A stretch of 64,000 nucleotides of DNA from Sphingomonas_B tabacisoli (GCF_042678385.1 NZ_JBHUDY010000001.1:558001-622000), one strand, 5' to 3'; shown: positions 27,097 through 35,458, numbered from the stretch's first letter. The notes: generated by a model not told the origin, from the letters alone. Program-made: numbers and translations.

Positions 27097-27627
27097 TCAG
27101 TTCCGCGAGATGATTCCCTGGCGACCGCGCTCGTGCTCGCCGACGTCCGTCCACCAATTGGGCAGATCGGATCGAAGGCGCATCGCGGGCGACCAGAGAT
27201 GGCCCGCTTCGTGGCGCTCGCGAAGGATCGAAAGCCTGCTTTGGGGAAGCCATTCGACAAACGAGAATCCGACCAGGACGCGTCGGAACCAGACGACCTG
27301 GGCGGCGGGGATCAGGGTTTCGTCGAGCTGCACGAACAAGGTATCGCCGACCGCGACCGGTGCATCGGTCAAGCCGCTTATGCCGGAGACGGAGAGATCG
27401 CGCAGCCGCAGCAGATGGCGTTCGTTCGGCTGCGATTCGTTCAGGTCGCGCCATTTCGCGAACAGATACACTTCGCCGCCGATGAAGTTGAAGCGCTCGG
27501 TGCGCCGTCGTTCGATCCCTCGGGGCGCGTTGATTTGGCCGTTTCCGGTTTGCTGCTGCATCGTTCCGACTTCAAACCCCGCAGCCGGGTTCTGGCACAG
27601 ATGGAAGGTTAAGTCCGTAAACATCAT
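27097..27627 (-). CDS. PilZ domain protein
   Basis: 176 residues. The c-di-GMP-binding signatures are present: RRRTER (RxxxR) near residue 42 and DLSVSGISG ((D/N)xSxxG) near residue 77. Remaining strand pattern (FVQLDETLIPAAQVVWFR) fits the PilZ barrel. An internal Met at residue 23 (27561) could be the real start. Effector target unknown; two GGDEF/EAL proteins are encoded nearby. Confidence 0.85.
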   Translation of the reverse strand: MMFTDLTFHLCQNPAAGFEVGTMQQQTGNGQINAPRGIERRRTERFNFIGGEVYLFAKWRDLNESQPNERHLLRLRDLSVSGISGLTDAPVAVGDTLFVQLDETLIPAAQVVWFRRVLVGFSFVEWLPQSRLSILRERHEAGHLWSPAMRLRSDLPNWWTDVGEHERGRQGIISRN

Positions 27628-27778
27628 GGTTTACAGGCGGATATTCAGCCTGCCCGCGCCAGAAGGCAGGCAGGCGATCCGTTCGGTTCGCCACAATGCG
27701 CAAGATCAATAACTTGGCTCAATGGCTTGCACCCGAAACGACGTTAGGTATGCTTCACCGCAATTGGGGGAATAAAGC

Positions 27779-27862
27779 ATGGTTTGGGTCGCTGGTATTT
27801 CGCTCACGTTGCTGGCCGTGTCGGCCATCTTGTTCGTGTTGGAAGGCCGTCAACGGACCTGA
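27779..27862 (+). CDS. Very small single-span membrane protein
   Basis: 27 residues: MVWVAGISLTLLAVSAILFV followed by LEGRQRT. One hydrophobic helix and a basic tail. GGGGG lies 8 nt before the ATG, at a good spacing. It is 20 nt from the left attachment repeat, on the chromosomal side. No homologue known to me. Confidence 0.55.
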   Translation: MVWVAGISLTLLAVSAILFVLEGRQRT

Positions 27863-27881
27863 TCCACATCGACAGCCCGGT

Positions 27882-27926
27882 TGGCGCGCCCGGCAGGATT
27901 CGAACCTGCGACCCCAAGCTTAGAAG
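27882..27926 (-). repeat. attL: 45-bp copy of the tRNA-Arg 3' half
   Basis: Perfect 45-bp direct repeat of 61963-62007. It covers the tRNA-Arg from the first base of the anticodon loop through CCA, on the minus strand, and diverges on both sides. The rest of the tRNA is absent here, so this is the displaced target fragment left after integration. Confidence 0.95.
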
Positions 27927-28046
27927 TTTTGTGCTCGCCCGTTCGGTGAGTTTCGCGAACGTTCAGATAGCGACGGAAAACCGCCAAGCTTCACGGTCTG
28001 TTCTTTCGATCACGTTCCACTAGCGTTCCGAGCGTTTCCGCTGTAT

Positions 28047-28066
28047 CGATTACGCAGCGATTACGC
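28047..28066 (+). promoter_or_regulatory. Paired CGATTACGC boxes, left candidate integrase arm sites
   Basis: CGATTACGC occurs at 28047-28055 and 28058-28066, direct, with an 11-bp period, just before the integrase start. A matching pair (GATTACG, same orientation and period) lies inside the right end at 61883-61902. Position and period suit arm-type binding sites of the integrase. Confidence 0.65.
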
Positions 28067-28076
28067 GGGACGGTTC

Positions 28077-29372
28077 ATGCCAGCGCTTCGGATCATTAAG
28101 GAAGAGATTGATCGGCTGAAGCCCACACCGGGACGCGATGAATATTATTGGGAGTCCAGCAACAAGGGGCCGCTCGGCTTCGGCGTCCGTGTCACACCGC
28201 GAGGCGTGAAAAGCTTCGTCTACCAGTATAGATTGAAGGGGCAGGTCGCTCGCCGTCTCACGATCGGCAAGTACGGTGCGCTTACGCCAGAGGCCGCACG
28301 TAAGATTGCGGTCGATCACTCCCATGCCGTCGCGGCCGGCATCAATCCTCTGGAAGTCGCCCGCAAGAAGGCGAGGGACGCCACCACGTTGCGCTTCGAC
28401 GATTACGTGGATCGGTTCGTCAAAGCTTATCTCAAAGCCGAATGGCCAGATTCTTGGGCTGACGCCGAGGCTAGGCTGAAGAACCACGTTGTTCCGAAAA
28501 TCGGTTCCAAGCCGCTGCCGGAGATCACGAGCACCGACATCGGCGACGTGCTTGACCCTTTGCGCCCTCGAAAGGCGCTCGCACGGAACGTCTATGTTCT
28601 ACTGAAGCTCCTCTTCGATTGGGCAGCCGCTCCGGAGCGCCGGGATATTGAGCGCTCACCGCTGGACGGCATGAAAGCACCTCCCGCGCCGAAAGCTCGC
28701 AAGCGTGTCCTGTCGCCAGACGAGATTGTGGCTGCGTGGAAAGGGAGCTTCAAACTTCCCCGTGAGGAGGGCCGCTTTGTCCGGTTGCTCTTCTGCACGC
28801 TCCAGCGGCGCAATGAGGTGGCGCGGCTGCCGTGGAAGGAGCTGACCAAGGAAGCTCAGCGCTGGCACATGGTCGGCGACCGAGCAAAGAACGAAGAAGA
28901 TCATCTCGTCCATCTGAATGCGCTGGCCATGGCCGAATTTGACGCGCTTGGCTGGAAGCAGCGCGGACTGGTCTTTCCGTCATCGACGGGCGAAACGGCG
29001 ATCAGCGGCTATTCGAAAATGAAGAAGCGGCTGGACGCAGCTATGCTGCTTTTCCTGCAGGAACTCGCCGATACGCGGGCGGCAGCGCTTGGCGAAGACC
29101 CCCATCCGGTGTCACTTGAGCGGTGGACGCTGCACGACATTCGACGGAGCGGGACAACCGCGTTGCAGGCGCTCGGGTTCCCCGTTGAGGTCACGGAGAA
29201 GGTCATCAATCACAAGTCCGGAGAGGTCTCGGGCATCAAGAAGGTGTATAATCTCTGGGCATACGAACCGGAGAAGCGGGCGGCGCTCAACGCCTGGGGC
29301 GATTATTTGCAGCGACTGGTCGAGGGTGCGGATGCGCCCATGGTAATTGCGCTCACTGAGAGGCGGGCGTGA
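28077..29372 (+). CDS. Tyrosine integrase of the element
   Basis: 431 residues. N-terminal arm-binding domain of the DUF4102 type (GFGVRVTPRGVKSFVYQYRLKG, LTIGKYGALTPEAAR), core-binding domain, and catalytic domain with Arg244/Arg245 in LQRRNEVARL, His353-x-x-Arg356 in LHDIRRSG and nucleophile Tyr391 in KKVYNLW. It is read inward from attL. P4/CP4-57-like integrases of this build target tRNA 3' ends, matching the tRNA-Arg site. Confidence 0.95.
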   Translation: MPALRIIKEEIDRLKPTPGRDEYYWESSNKGPLGFGVRVTPRGVKSFVYQYRLKGQVARRLTIGKYGALTPEAARKIAVDHSHAVAAGINPLEVARKKARDATTLRFDDYVDRFVKAYLKAEWPDSWADAEARLKNHVVPKIGSKPLPEITSTDIGDVLDPLRPRKALARNVYVLLKLLFDWAAAPERRDIERSPLDGMKAPPAPKARKRVLSPDEIVAAWKGSFKLPREEGRFVRLLFCTLQRRNEVARLPWKELTKEAQRWHMVGDRAKNEEDHLVHLNALAMAEFDALGWKQRGLVFPSSTGETAISGYSKMKKRLDAAMLLFLQELADTRAAALGEDPHPVSLERWTLHDIRRSGTTALQALGFPVEVTEKVINHKSGEVSGIKKVYNLWAYEPEKRAALNAWGDYLQRLVEGADAPMVIALTERRA

Positions 29373-29462
29373 TGGTGACGCGGCTAGGGTAGCTCCCGAA
29401 CGGCCGGTAACCGCACCGGTCTGCCGCGTCATTCATTCTGCGGGACGCCAGCGGAGGCGTTG

Positions 29463-30185
29463 ATGATGAAGCTCAATTTTCTCCTCGCGGGAAATATAGG
29501 CAGGGTGGTCGAGATGGAGCAGGCCATCTGCCTTGCGCTGTATGATCGCCCGTCTGCCGATGCCGAGGTGTTCGTTCACGCCACAACCGGCGAAACTATG
29601 ATTCGGATGCCTTGGAAAACGGAGGAAGAGGCGCAGCGAGCAACCCAACTCGGGGTCGTCGGCCGCGGGGCCATTCTGAAGGCTTTGCAAAACGCGTATC
29701 TTACCACGTACGTCCAAAATCCGCAGAGCGGCGCATATCATGTGGTGCCGCGCTGGTACTGGCGCGATCGGGATTTGATCGGATTAGAGGCAAGCTATTT
29801 GGGTAACGTGGATAACGCGACCGGCTTTGATATAACTATGGTTGGCCAGCCATTGGTGGTCCCGATGACTGAACTTGAGGACTGGAAAGAACAGGCCCGT
29901 CCGACGCGGGAGTTCGTGAGCAGTTTAAACCTGCCGACCGAGGCATCGCCAAATGAAAGTGCCCAAGCGCTGGCGGGCAACCCTCGGCCACCCAAGAGCC
30001 CGTCAAAAGACGCTTGCATGTCATTAGCAGCGACGTTGGACGACGAGGGAATTCCAATTCGGAGAGTAGGCGCGGAATTGATCGCTTCACGCTGGAATCT
30101 AGAACACGGGCCGGTTCCCAAAAAAGAGGCGGTAACAGTGCACATGACAGGCCAGCCGAAAGGCAGGCGGAGTAAAGCCGGTTAA
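29463..30185 (+). CDS. Hypothetical element protein
   Basis: About 240 residues; GGAGG precedes the ATGs at 29463 and 29466. The N-terminal 150 residues look globular (AEVFVHATTGETMIRMPWKT, LKALQNAYLTTYVQN, YHVVPRWYWRDRDLIGLEA). The C-terminal part is Pro/Ser-rich and basic. Not recognised. It sits between the integrase and the AlpA-like gene, a position usually held by accessory or regulatory genes. Confidence 0.75.
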   Translation: MMKLNFLLAGNIGRVVEMEQAICLALYDRPSADAEVFVHATTGETMIRMPWKTEEEAQRATQLGVVGRGAILKALQNAYLTTYVQNPQSGAYHVVPRWYWRDRDLIGLEASYLGNVDNATGFDITMVGQPLVVPMTELEDWKEQARPTREFVSSLNLPTEASPNESAQALAGNPRPPKSPSKDACMSLAATLDDEGIPIRRVGAELIASRWNLEHGPVPKKEAVTVHMTGQPKGRRSKAG

Positions 30186-30298
30186 ATGTCGCGACTTGGA
30201 AACGTCATGACATTTGAAACCACGTGACGTTGCATTTCCGTTGTTATCAATGAGGTTCCGCTACGTCGCATTCGGCGACGTGCAAGCGGAGCCTACCG

Positions 30299-30505
30299 AT
30301 GCACGAAGACACCCTGCTAACCACGGACGAGCTTGCTGCTCTCCGCAAAGTGCCCGCGAGCCGGCTGAATAAAGAGCGGCTGTTCGGGGGCGGCGTCCCT
30401 TTCATCAAAGATGGTCATCTGGTGCGCTATCGCTACGGCGATTATCGCGAATGGCTCGCTGCGAAGCAGCGCGTTACGTCCACATCGCAACTCGTGGCCG
30501 CATAA
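30299..30505 (+). CDS. AlpA/excisionase-like helix-turn-helix protein
   Basis: 68 residues. Winged-helix of the excisionase/AlpA type: LLTTDELAALRKVPASRLNKERL, then GVPFIKDGHLVRYRYGDYREWLA, where the conserved pattern is recognition helix, VRYR wing and final DxxxWL. Such proteins act as excision directionality factors or activators of integrase and satellite genes. It heads a tightly packed run of genes reaching 34384. Confidence 0.82.
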   Translation: MHEDTLLTTDELAALRKVPASRLNKERLFGGGVPFIKDGHLVRYRYGDYREWLAAKQRVTSTSQLVAA

Positions 30506-30729
30506 TGCGTCGGGAAGGAACCCTGACGCTGGACAGGACAAATCAGCAAAAAGAAAGGGGCCGCCGCCAGCAGCCCCTTCCGTTCGCCAGCATTGCAGAC
30601 CGGCTGGCTCTAAATAGCGCAGAAGAGCGCGAGCTTCAACGCCTCGGTGCCGTGCTGAATGCCTGGGTCGCGGAGTGGCGCTACCGCGAACGCCGCCGCG
30701 AGGGCTGGCAGGGCGGTTTCCGTGGCTGA
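30505..30729 (+). CDS. Small basic hypothetical protein
   Basis: 74 residues, starting MRREGTLTLDRTNQQKE at a TAATG overlap with the preceding stop. Arg-rich, with one helix (AEERELQRLGAVLNAWVAEWRYRERRR). Unknown function. Translational coupling supports it as a real gene. Confidence 0.65.
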   Translation: MRREGTLTLDRTNQQKERGRRQQPLPFASIADRLALNSAEERELQRLGAVLNAWVAEWRYRERRREGWQGGFRG

Positions 30730-30943
30730 CATCCTCGCATTCGATCGCAGCCGGGTTCGCGCCCCACAGCATCAACAAGATGCGCTGGCATTACTGGCCT
30801 TCCCCGAACTGCTCAACGCGGCCGAAGTCGCTTTTGCTGAACGCATGGCCCGCAGCGTCCGCGTGCGGGAAACCGAGCGGCTCCGGCTGTTCGGGATCTG
30901 CGTGGAGATCGGCCGCGCCCGCTTTCGGGAGGACCGGCCATGA
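30722..30943 (+). CDS. Small hypothetical protein
   Basis: 73 residues from a GTG start that overlaps the previous gene by 8 nt. Predicted mostly helical (LLNAAEVAFAERMARSVRVRETERLRLFG). Its stop overlaps the next ATG (ATGA), so the run is coupled. No family recognised. Confidence 0.65.
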   Translation: MADILAFDRSRVRAPQHQQDALALLAFPELLNAAEVAFAERMARSVRVRETERLRLFGICVEIGRARFREDRP

Positions 30944-31479
30944 ACCTGGCAGCCGAACTGAAAGCAGCCGCGAACCGCGTAGAGCAGCGTCATCTCGATC
31001 GCATGGCGGGGCTCGTGTCGGCTGAAGCGCTAGCAACGCTTCAGCACTACGATACCCACATTGCTGTCGCCGAAGTCGAGGAAGTGAGTGGCTTCTATGC
31101 CCCTATCGAGGGTGCGCCGCTGCACTTCATCACGCCGGTTCGTGTCGCGGGCGAGCTTATCGATCTGATCGCATGGCGTCCCGCTCGGCCCGACAAATGG
31201 CTTCTCCGTACCGGAGCGGCTTGGGCCTTGGGTGAGGATCACGCAATCGGCGACTGGGACGGTGCTCTCGATCTTCACGCTCGTCCGTTGGATTGGCTGC
31301 GAGCAGCCGGGAGCGGTCTGTGCGTCCTCGACTGGAACGCAGCCGATGTTCGCCAGCTCGCCAACGTTCAAACCGTCCGGGTCTCCAATCCGGCAGTAGG
31401 TCGCACGCTGATAACTGCGCTGTCGCGGCCGGCTCGGCTCCCAACAATCGAGACGATGGAGGCGCGCCTTGCCGCCTAA
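30940..31479 (+). CDS. Hypothetical protein of the replication cluster
   Basis: 179 residues. Starts MNLAAELKAAANRVEQRHLD; the middle (APLHFITPVRVAGELIDLIAWRPARPDKWLLRTGAAWALGED) is a globular domain that recurs before RepA-like ATPase genes in proteobacterial elements in my recollection, but I cannot name it. Overlaps the ATPase gene by 11 nt. Confidence 0.75.
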   Translation: MNLAAELKAAANRVEQRHLDRMAGLVSAEALATLQHYDTHIAVAEVEEVSGFYAPIEGAPLHFITPVRVAGELIDLIAWRPARPDKWLLRTGAAWALGEDHAIGDWDGALDLHARPLDWLRAAGSGLCVLDWNAADVRQLANVQTVRVSNPAVGRTLITALSRPARLPTIETMEARLAA

Positions 31480-32422
31480 AGACTTCGCAGCCGCCCTCCG
31501 GGAGACTGGTCCGGGCGACGTTATCGACCTACCGCCGCGCATGCACGTGTACCAGCCGGTCTCCTTGCCCGACTTGCTGCAGCGAGACTTCCCACCGCGC
31601 GAGCTGCTGCTGACACCCTGGCTGCCTTGTCAGGGCATCGCGATGGTCTTTGCGCCTCGCGGCGCCGGCAAGACGCACTTCTCGCTTGGTGTCGCATACG
31701 CCGTGGCGTGCGGAGGCATTTACCTGACCTGGAAAGCTCCGGCTCCAAAGAAGGTGCTGATAATCGACGGTGAGATGCCCGGCGCCGCTCTTCAAGAACG
31801 GTGGGCATCAATCGTTCAAGCCAGTCCTATCGAGCCGCCCGCACCTGATCAGGTCCGTATTCTCGCCGCCGATCTCTTTCGGGATGGTCTCCCCGACCTC
31901 GCCTCAGTCGAGGGGCAGAAGGCCATCGAGCCGGCGATTGGCGATGCCGACCTGATCGTCGTGGACAACCTCTCCACGCTCGCCCGCAGCGGCAAGGAGA
32001 ACGAGTCCGAAAGCTGGGGCATCATGCAGGCCTGGGCGCTGGAGATGCGCCGCAAGGGCAAAACGGTGCTGTTCGTCCACCATGCCGGCAAGGGCGGCGA
32101 ACAACGCGGCACATCTAAGCGCGAAGACGTGATGGATTCGGTCGTGAAGCTGTCGCTGCCGAACGACTACTCGCCTGCCGATGGAGCCCGGTTTGTGGTC
32201 TCCTTCACGAAGTCCCGAGGATTTAGTGGCCCGGCAGCGGAAGCTTTCGAAGCATCGTTACGTGACGGGATGTGGACGACGCGCGCCCTCGAAGACGTGC
32301 GGACCACCCAAATCCTCGAACTTGCAGCGGAGGGCTTGAACCAGCGCGACATCGCTCAGGAAGTCGGCTGCTCAGCCGCGACCGTGAACCGTGTTCTGAA
32401 GCGCAACAAGGGAGAGGCCTGA
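31469..32422 (+). CDS. RepA-like AAA ATPase/helicase
   Basis: 317 residues from a TTG start. RecA/DnaB-fold ATPase of the AAA_25/RepA type: Walker A PRGAGKT with Lys68, acidic IDGEMPG, Walker B DLIVVDNLS (Asp166), and KTVLFVHHAGKGGEQRGTS, a sensor loop typical of hexameric helicases. A C-terminal helix-turn-helix (LNQRDIAQEVGCSAATVNRVLK) suggests sequence-specific DNA binding. Likely the element's replication protein; the hexamer array just downstream is its candidate site. Confidence 0.85.
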   Translation: MPPKDFAAALRETGPGDVIDLPPRMHVYQPVSLPDLLQRDFPPRELLLTPWLPCQGIAMVFAPRGAGKTHFSLGVAYAVACGGIYLTWKAPAPKKVLIIDGEMPGAALQERWASIVQASPIEPPAPDQVRILAADLFRDGLPDLASVEGQKAIEPAIGDADLIVVDNLSTLARSGKENESESWGIMQAWALEMRRKGKTVLFVHHAGKGGEQRGTSKREDVMDSVVKLSLPNDYSPADGARFVVSFTKSRGFSGPAAEAFEASLRDGMWTTRALEDVRTTQILELAAEGLNQRDIAQEVGCSAATVNRVLKRNKGEA

Positions 32423-32425
32423 CCC

Positions 32426-33004
32426 ATGTCGCTCCGTGATCTCGCTGCCCAGCGTTTGGCGCGCATAGATGAAACGCGCGCTGAAACGCCGCTGAAACAG
32501 ATGAAACAGGCCGATGCTTGTTTCACGGACGCTGCTTCCTGTTTCAGCCTCGTGAAACACGGAAAGCCGCAGAAAACCGCCATTTCTGAGCCCTGTTTCA
32601 CTGTTTCACTCCCTAGGGGCGAAACACATGAAACAAGCCCGGCAGAGGCCCGCGTGCTCCGCCAGTGGCGTGCTGGGCTGGCGTCGTTGTCGCCATACGA
32701 CCCGCGGGCCGGCATTGCTCCTGACCGCTGGAATGCCCTCGTCAACGATGCAGCCGCACTGTTCAACGCCTGGGCATTGCAGGCGCTGAGGCTCGGCTGG
32801 ACCGAGCGTGACCTGTTTGGCGTGCATCCGTCGCTGCGGCCTCATCATCAGGTGCTGAACGGGCTGGCGTGGCGCTGTGACGGCTTCCGCGTCATCGCGC
32901 TCACCGAACACTCGGCATCGCTGGAGGGGAAAGCGAGCCGCACGCCAAGTCGATACTTTCAGGGCGATGCGTCCGCACTGGTGCCGCTGTGGGCGCTGCA
33001 ATGA
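32426..33004 (+). CDS. Hypothetical protein whose 5' part holds a hexamer array
   Basis: 192 residues, starting 4 nt after the ATPase gene. Residues 16-70 are low-complexity (ETRAETPLKQMKQ and on) and are encoded by the TGAAAC/GTTTCA array. The C-terminal half is a compact helical domain (IAPDRWNALVNDAAALFNAWALQALRLGWTERDLFGVHPS). Similar proteins with a low-complexity insert follow RepA-like ATPases in many proteobacterial elements. Function unknown. Confidence 0.75.
   Translation: MSLRDLAAQRLARIDETRAETPLKQMKQADACFTDAASCFSLVKHGKPQKTAISEPCFTVSLPRGETHETSPAEARVLRQWRAGLASLSPYDPRAGIAPDRWNALVNDAAALFNAWALQALRLGWTERDLFGVHPSLRPHHQVLNGLAWRCDGFRVIALTEHSASLEGKASRTPSRYFQGDASALVPLWALQ
32470..32634. repeat. 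Iteron-like array of TGAAAC hexamers, candidate replication origin
   Basis: Ten exact copies of TGAAAC or its complement GTTTCA in 165 bp. Forward copies start at 32470, 32482, 32493, 32502, 32553 and 32629; reverse copies start at 32520, 32541, 32595 and 32603. A near copy CGAAAC lies at 32620. They fall in all three codon phases of the gene they lie in, so the repetition is at DNA level. One copy per about 2 kb would be expected by chance counting both strands. Confidence 0.75.
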
Positions 33005-33228
33005 CGATCGGGAGCATAGCCGAAAGCCTGGTCCAGCTTGCCGCCGCCCACGAGCGGGACGGCTCGGACTGGAGTTGGCAGGCGCTCCGTCGCTTCGGCG
33101 AAAGCCTGCACGTGATCGGCGGGGCTGATCTGATGACCCGCGCTTACGATACTGCCGTCGAGCGGCACGGCTGGAACGCTCTGCCCGGCGTCAATCAATG
33201 CTGGGTGGGAATCGAGGGATGGGCATGA
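33001..33228 (+). CDS. Small hypothetical protein
   Basis: 75 residues, ATG in a 4-nt ATGA overlap with the preceding gene. Helical with several Trp (DGSDWSWQALRRFGESLHVIGG; GWNALPGVNQCWVGIEGWA). Unknown. Part of the coupled left operon. Confidence 0.65.
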   Translation: MTIGSIAESLVQLAAAHERDGSDWSWQALRRFGESLHVIGGADLMTRAYDTAVERHGWNALPGVNQCWVGIEGWA

Positions 33229-33476
33229 ACCATGAACAGACAATCCGCGTGATGATCTGCAACACGCCCTTGGATGTCATACGGCGGACGATTGGCATCG
33301 TCCCCATTGAGGGCACGGTCGGCCTGATCGACTATGGAACGCGAGACCGTATTATCCGCCAGCGGGTGGGCCTATTTCGCAAGGGAGAATGGCGCAGCCA
33401 AACGGGAGCGGCGTTGAGCGAGCAGCCGACCCATTGGACATCGTTCTTTCCGGACAAGATAGATGTCGCGGCCTAA
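33225..33476 (+). CDS. Small hypothetical protein
   Basis: 83 residues; ATG at 33225 overlaps the previous stop and has GAGGG upstream. Beta-rich sequence (TIRVMICNTPLDVIRRTIGIVPIEGTVGLIDYG). Overlaps the next gene by 14 nt. Not recognised. Confidence 0.6.
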   Translation: MNHEQTIRVMICNTPLDVIRRTIGIVPIEGTVGLIDYGTRDRIIRQRVGLFRKGEWRSQTGAALSEQPTHWTSFFPDKIDVAA

Positions 33477-34203
33477 TCAGCGCAAGCGCCGCCTGAAACC
33501 CGACAAGCCGCTCACGCCGGAGGTTTACAAGGCTTCTCTCGCTGCGGCTCGGGAGCGCTCGGTAAAGCGCCGTCACGGTCCCGTTGTTTCTGTCGAGCCA
33601 GGATCGTCCACATTGGCGCCACCGTTCGCCGACTGTGGCGAGGATTGGCATTACATCGTCGTCGATACGTTTGGCACGCGCTCGCACGCCGTCGCCTCGG
33701 TTTTCATCGACCAGCTTTCGAATCTCGTCTCATCTGATTGGGACGCTGAGAACCAGGAGTGGGTGCCCGATGCTGGCGAGCTGCAAACAATCCTGCATGT
33801 CGTTGCTGCTCATCGGCCCAAGGATGAAGCGCAGGCCGTCATCGCGGCGCAGATCGCTGCAACCCACATGCTGACGATGAAGGTCGCCGAGCGAGTCCAT
33901 CGCTATCCCTGGGACGACAAGGCGGTCTCTTCATACACGAAGCTGGCCCGAACCTCGGCGGCACTCGCCGAAGCTATGGCCACGATTCAGGGGCGGAAGA
34001 AGGCCACGCGTCAGAAGATCACCGTCCGTCGCGAGAACCACATCCATTACCACGTAGGGGGTGGGGCCTCAGATGCCCGCCCAGTCCATGAACGGAGAAA
34101 GCCCGGTGTCCAAGAATTGCCCGCCGTTACTGACGAACGCGAAGCTGTGCGGGGCGAAGAATCGGATGGGCGGGTCGTGCCGTTGTCCCGCCGTGCGGGG
34201 TAA
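33463..34203 (+). CDS. Hypothetical prophage protein upstream of HGG protein
   Basis: 246 residues. Basic N-terminus (MSRPNQRKRRLKPDKPLTP), a globular core with helical EAQAVIAAQIAATHMLTMKVAERVHR, then a segment ending KITVRRENHIHYHVGGGA. A VRHVHV-like end followed by an overlapping HGG-motif gene is a recurring pair in prophages of alphaproteobacteria. The last 39 residues share DNA with the HGG gene in another frame. Confidence 0.75.
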   Translation: MSRPNQRKRRLKPDKPLTPEVYKASLAAARERSVKRRHGPVVSVEPGSSTLAPPFADCGEDWHYIVVDTFGTRSHAVASVFIDQLSNLVSSDWDAENQEWVPDAGELQTILHVVAAHRPKDEAQAVIAAQIAATHMLTMKVAERVHRYPWDDKAVSSYTKLARTSAALAEAMATIQGRKKATRQKITVRRENHIHYHVGGGASDARPVHERRKPGVQELPAVTDEREAVRGEESDGRVVPLSRRAG

Positions 34204-34384
34204 GGCCCGCTGCCGATTGCATGGCGGCCGATCGACCGGTGTGCGGGGTGAGGCGAATGGCGCATACCGGCATGGTGGGCGCACCAAGGAAGCGGAAGCG
34301 CTGCAGCGACGTGTGAGGAAGCTGCTCGCGCAGCTCAAGGAGCGCGGGTTCGAGGTCGATGACGCCGGCATGCCTTGCGGATAG
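34088..34384 (+). CDS. HGG-motif (HGGXTG-type) phage protein
   Basis: About 98 residues. Conserved pattern LCGAKNRMGGSCRCPAV, then GKARCRLHGGRSTG and the second YRHGG: Cys/His residues likely bind one metal ion. Such proteins are common in prophages, sometimes near terminases, function unknown. The conserved Cys region starts inside the previous ORF, so the 116-nt overlap is real. The start could also be the GTG/ATG nearby; 34088 is the best guess. Confidence 0.8.
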   Translation: MNGESPVSKNCPPLLTNAKLCGAKNRMGGSCRCPAVRGKARCRLHGGRSTGVRGEANGAYRHGGRTKEAEALQRRVRKLLAQLKERGFEVDDAGMPCG

Positions 34385-34554
34385 TTAGATGCGCAACACC
34401 GCAGCGACGATGATGCTCAAACCGCTCACCGGCTGAAAAAACGGCAGAAAATCGCTTTTTTCCAGTCCCCTCGGGCGCCCTGGCTCCATCCGCGAACCAC
34501 TGCGTACGTAGCGATTCAATCGAGTCAGATTTTGAAGCGTGTTATTGCGCTCAC

Positions 34555-35037
34555 ATGCAGCTTGGGATTGATCAGGATCAAGCAGACGCCAACAGCCGCA
34601 TCACTGCTATCAGAGCGGCAGTGCTCCTCACCCGCTCGATGGAGTTATGGCGTAGGGAGAGGCTGGACCCAGAGACTGTGCTCATCAACCTCGCGGTGAT
34701 CGCAATTACCTCCGAAAGGTTGATGCGCGGCGGGCTCGATCCCAAGCACAATTCCCTTGATGTCTATCTGCCTCTTGAGAAGCTTCAGGGGTGCAATGTC
34801 GCTTCGATCGCTGCTGCAACGGGACTCAACCGCGAGACTGTTCGGCGTCGTGTCAAAAGCCTGACGAGTGCCGGCTCGCTCATTCGCACAGCATCAGGAG
34901 ACCTCGCGCTTCCGCCGGACAAGGTTCAGGAACGCTCGGCCCAAGAACTGGTGCGGCGCCAACTGGAAGCCTTGGTGCGGTTCGCTAACGAGAGCCTGCG
35001 CGATGGAGTCCTGATGCTCAGCGATGAGAAAGGCTGA
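34555..35037 (+). CDS. Helix-turn-helix regulator-like protein
   Basis: 160 residues. A winged-helix region of the MarR/ArsR kind (NVASIAAATGLNRETVRRRVKSLTSAGSLIR) follows a helical N-terminal part. No cofactor or ligand domain seen. Preceded by 170 nt without genes and by no strong ribosome-binding site, so the start is uncertain. Confidence 0.72.
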   Translation: MQLGIDQDQADANSRITAIRAAVLLTRSMELWRRERLDPETVLINLAVIAITSERLMRGGLDPKHNSLDVYLPLEKLQGCNVASIAAATGLNRETVRRRVKSLTSAGSLIRTASGDLALPPDKVQERSAQELVRRQLEALVRFANESLRDGVLMLSDEKG

Positions 35038-35161
35038 TTAGGTTGCCCTGCCGATAGTGCACATTTTGTGCTCTGTTCGGCTGGTCCGCAATCACTCGCC
35101 ACGGCAGATGTGGGCCGATCTTGAACTCCGTCGCGCAGGTCGTTTCCTGAACCGATGGATT

Positions 35162-35206
35162 GGACCCCGCTTTAATACTTACCCCCTGGAGCGGGGTCCT
35201 TTTTCT
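35162..35206 (+). terminator. Intrinsic terminator
   Basis: GGACCCCGCT and AGCGGGGTCC form a perfect 10-bp stem around an 18-nt loop, followed by TTTTTCTT. It ends the transcript of the 34555-35037 gene. Confidence 0.9.
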
Positions 35207-35224
35207 TCGAAATAGCCTCAACCT

Positions 35225-35458
35225 ATGACAGTTCCCTCCCCCGAAGCCGTGATTTTCGAGGTTGTGCAGTTGTGCACAAGAAGGGACTGTCCTTATGGCG
35301 AGTTCGGGTTTCAAGTTGGAGCCGAGGTTCACTTGTATCGCGACCCGTCCCAACACGAGCACCTCTGCGCTCTGACGTACGAGCGGACCAACGTCCGCGC
35401 GGAAGATTGCGTCTATTGGAAGAAGGCTCAGCCCGTTCGAATGCCTGAGAAGCATTAA
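35225..35458 (+). CDS. Small hypothetical protein with Cys pair
   Basis: 77 residues: LCTRRDCPYGEFGFQVGAEVHLYR and later EDCVYWKKAQP. Three Cys may bind metal. It has no clear ribosome-binding site and lies just after a terminator, so it needs its own promoter. Real gene likely but not certain. Confidence 0.5.
   Translation: MTVPSPEAVIFEVVQLCTRRDCPYGEFGFQVGAEVHLYRDPSQHEHLCALTYERTNVRAEDCVYWKKAQPVRMPEKH

Noticed and set aside
27882..27926. tRNA gene at the left attachment repeat
   Set aside because: Only the 3' half is present; there is no acceptor 5' strand or D-arm.
32470..32634. Hexamer array read as an amino-acid repeat
   Set aside because: Copies lie in all three codon phases and both orientations, so the protein has no matching repeat.
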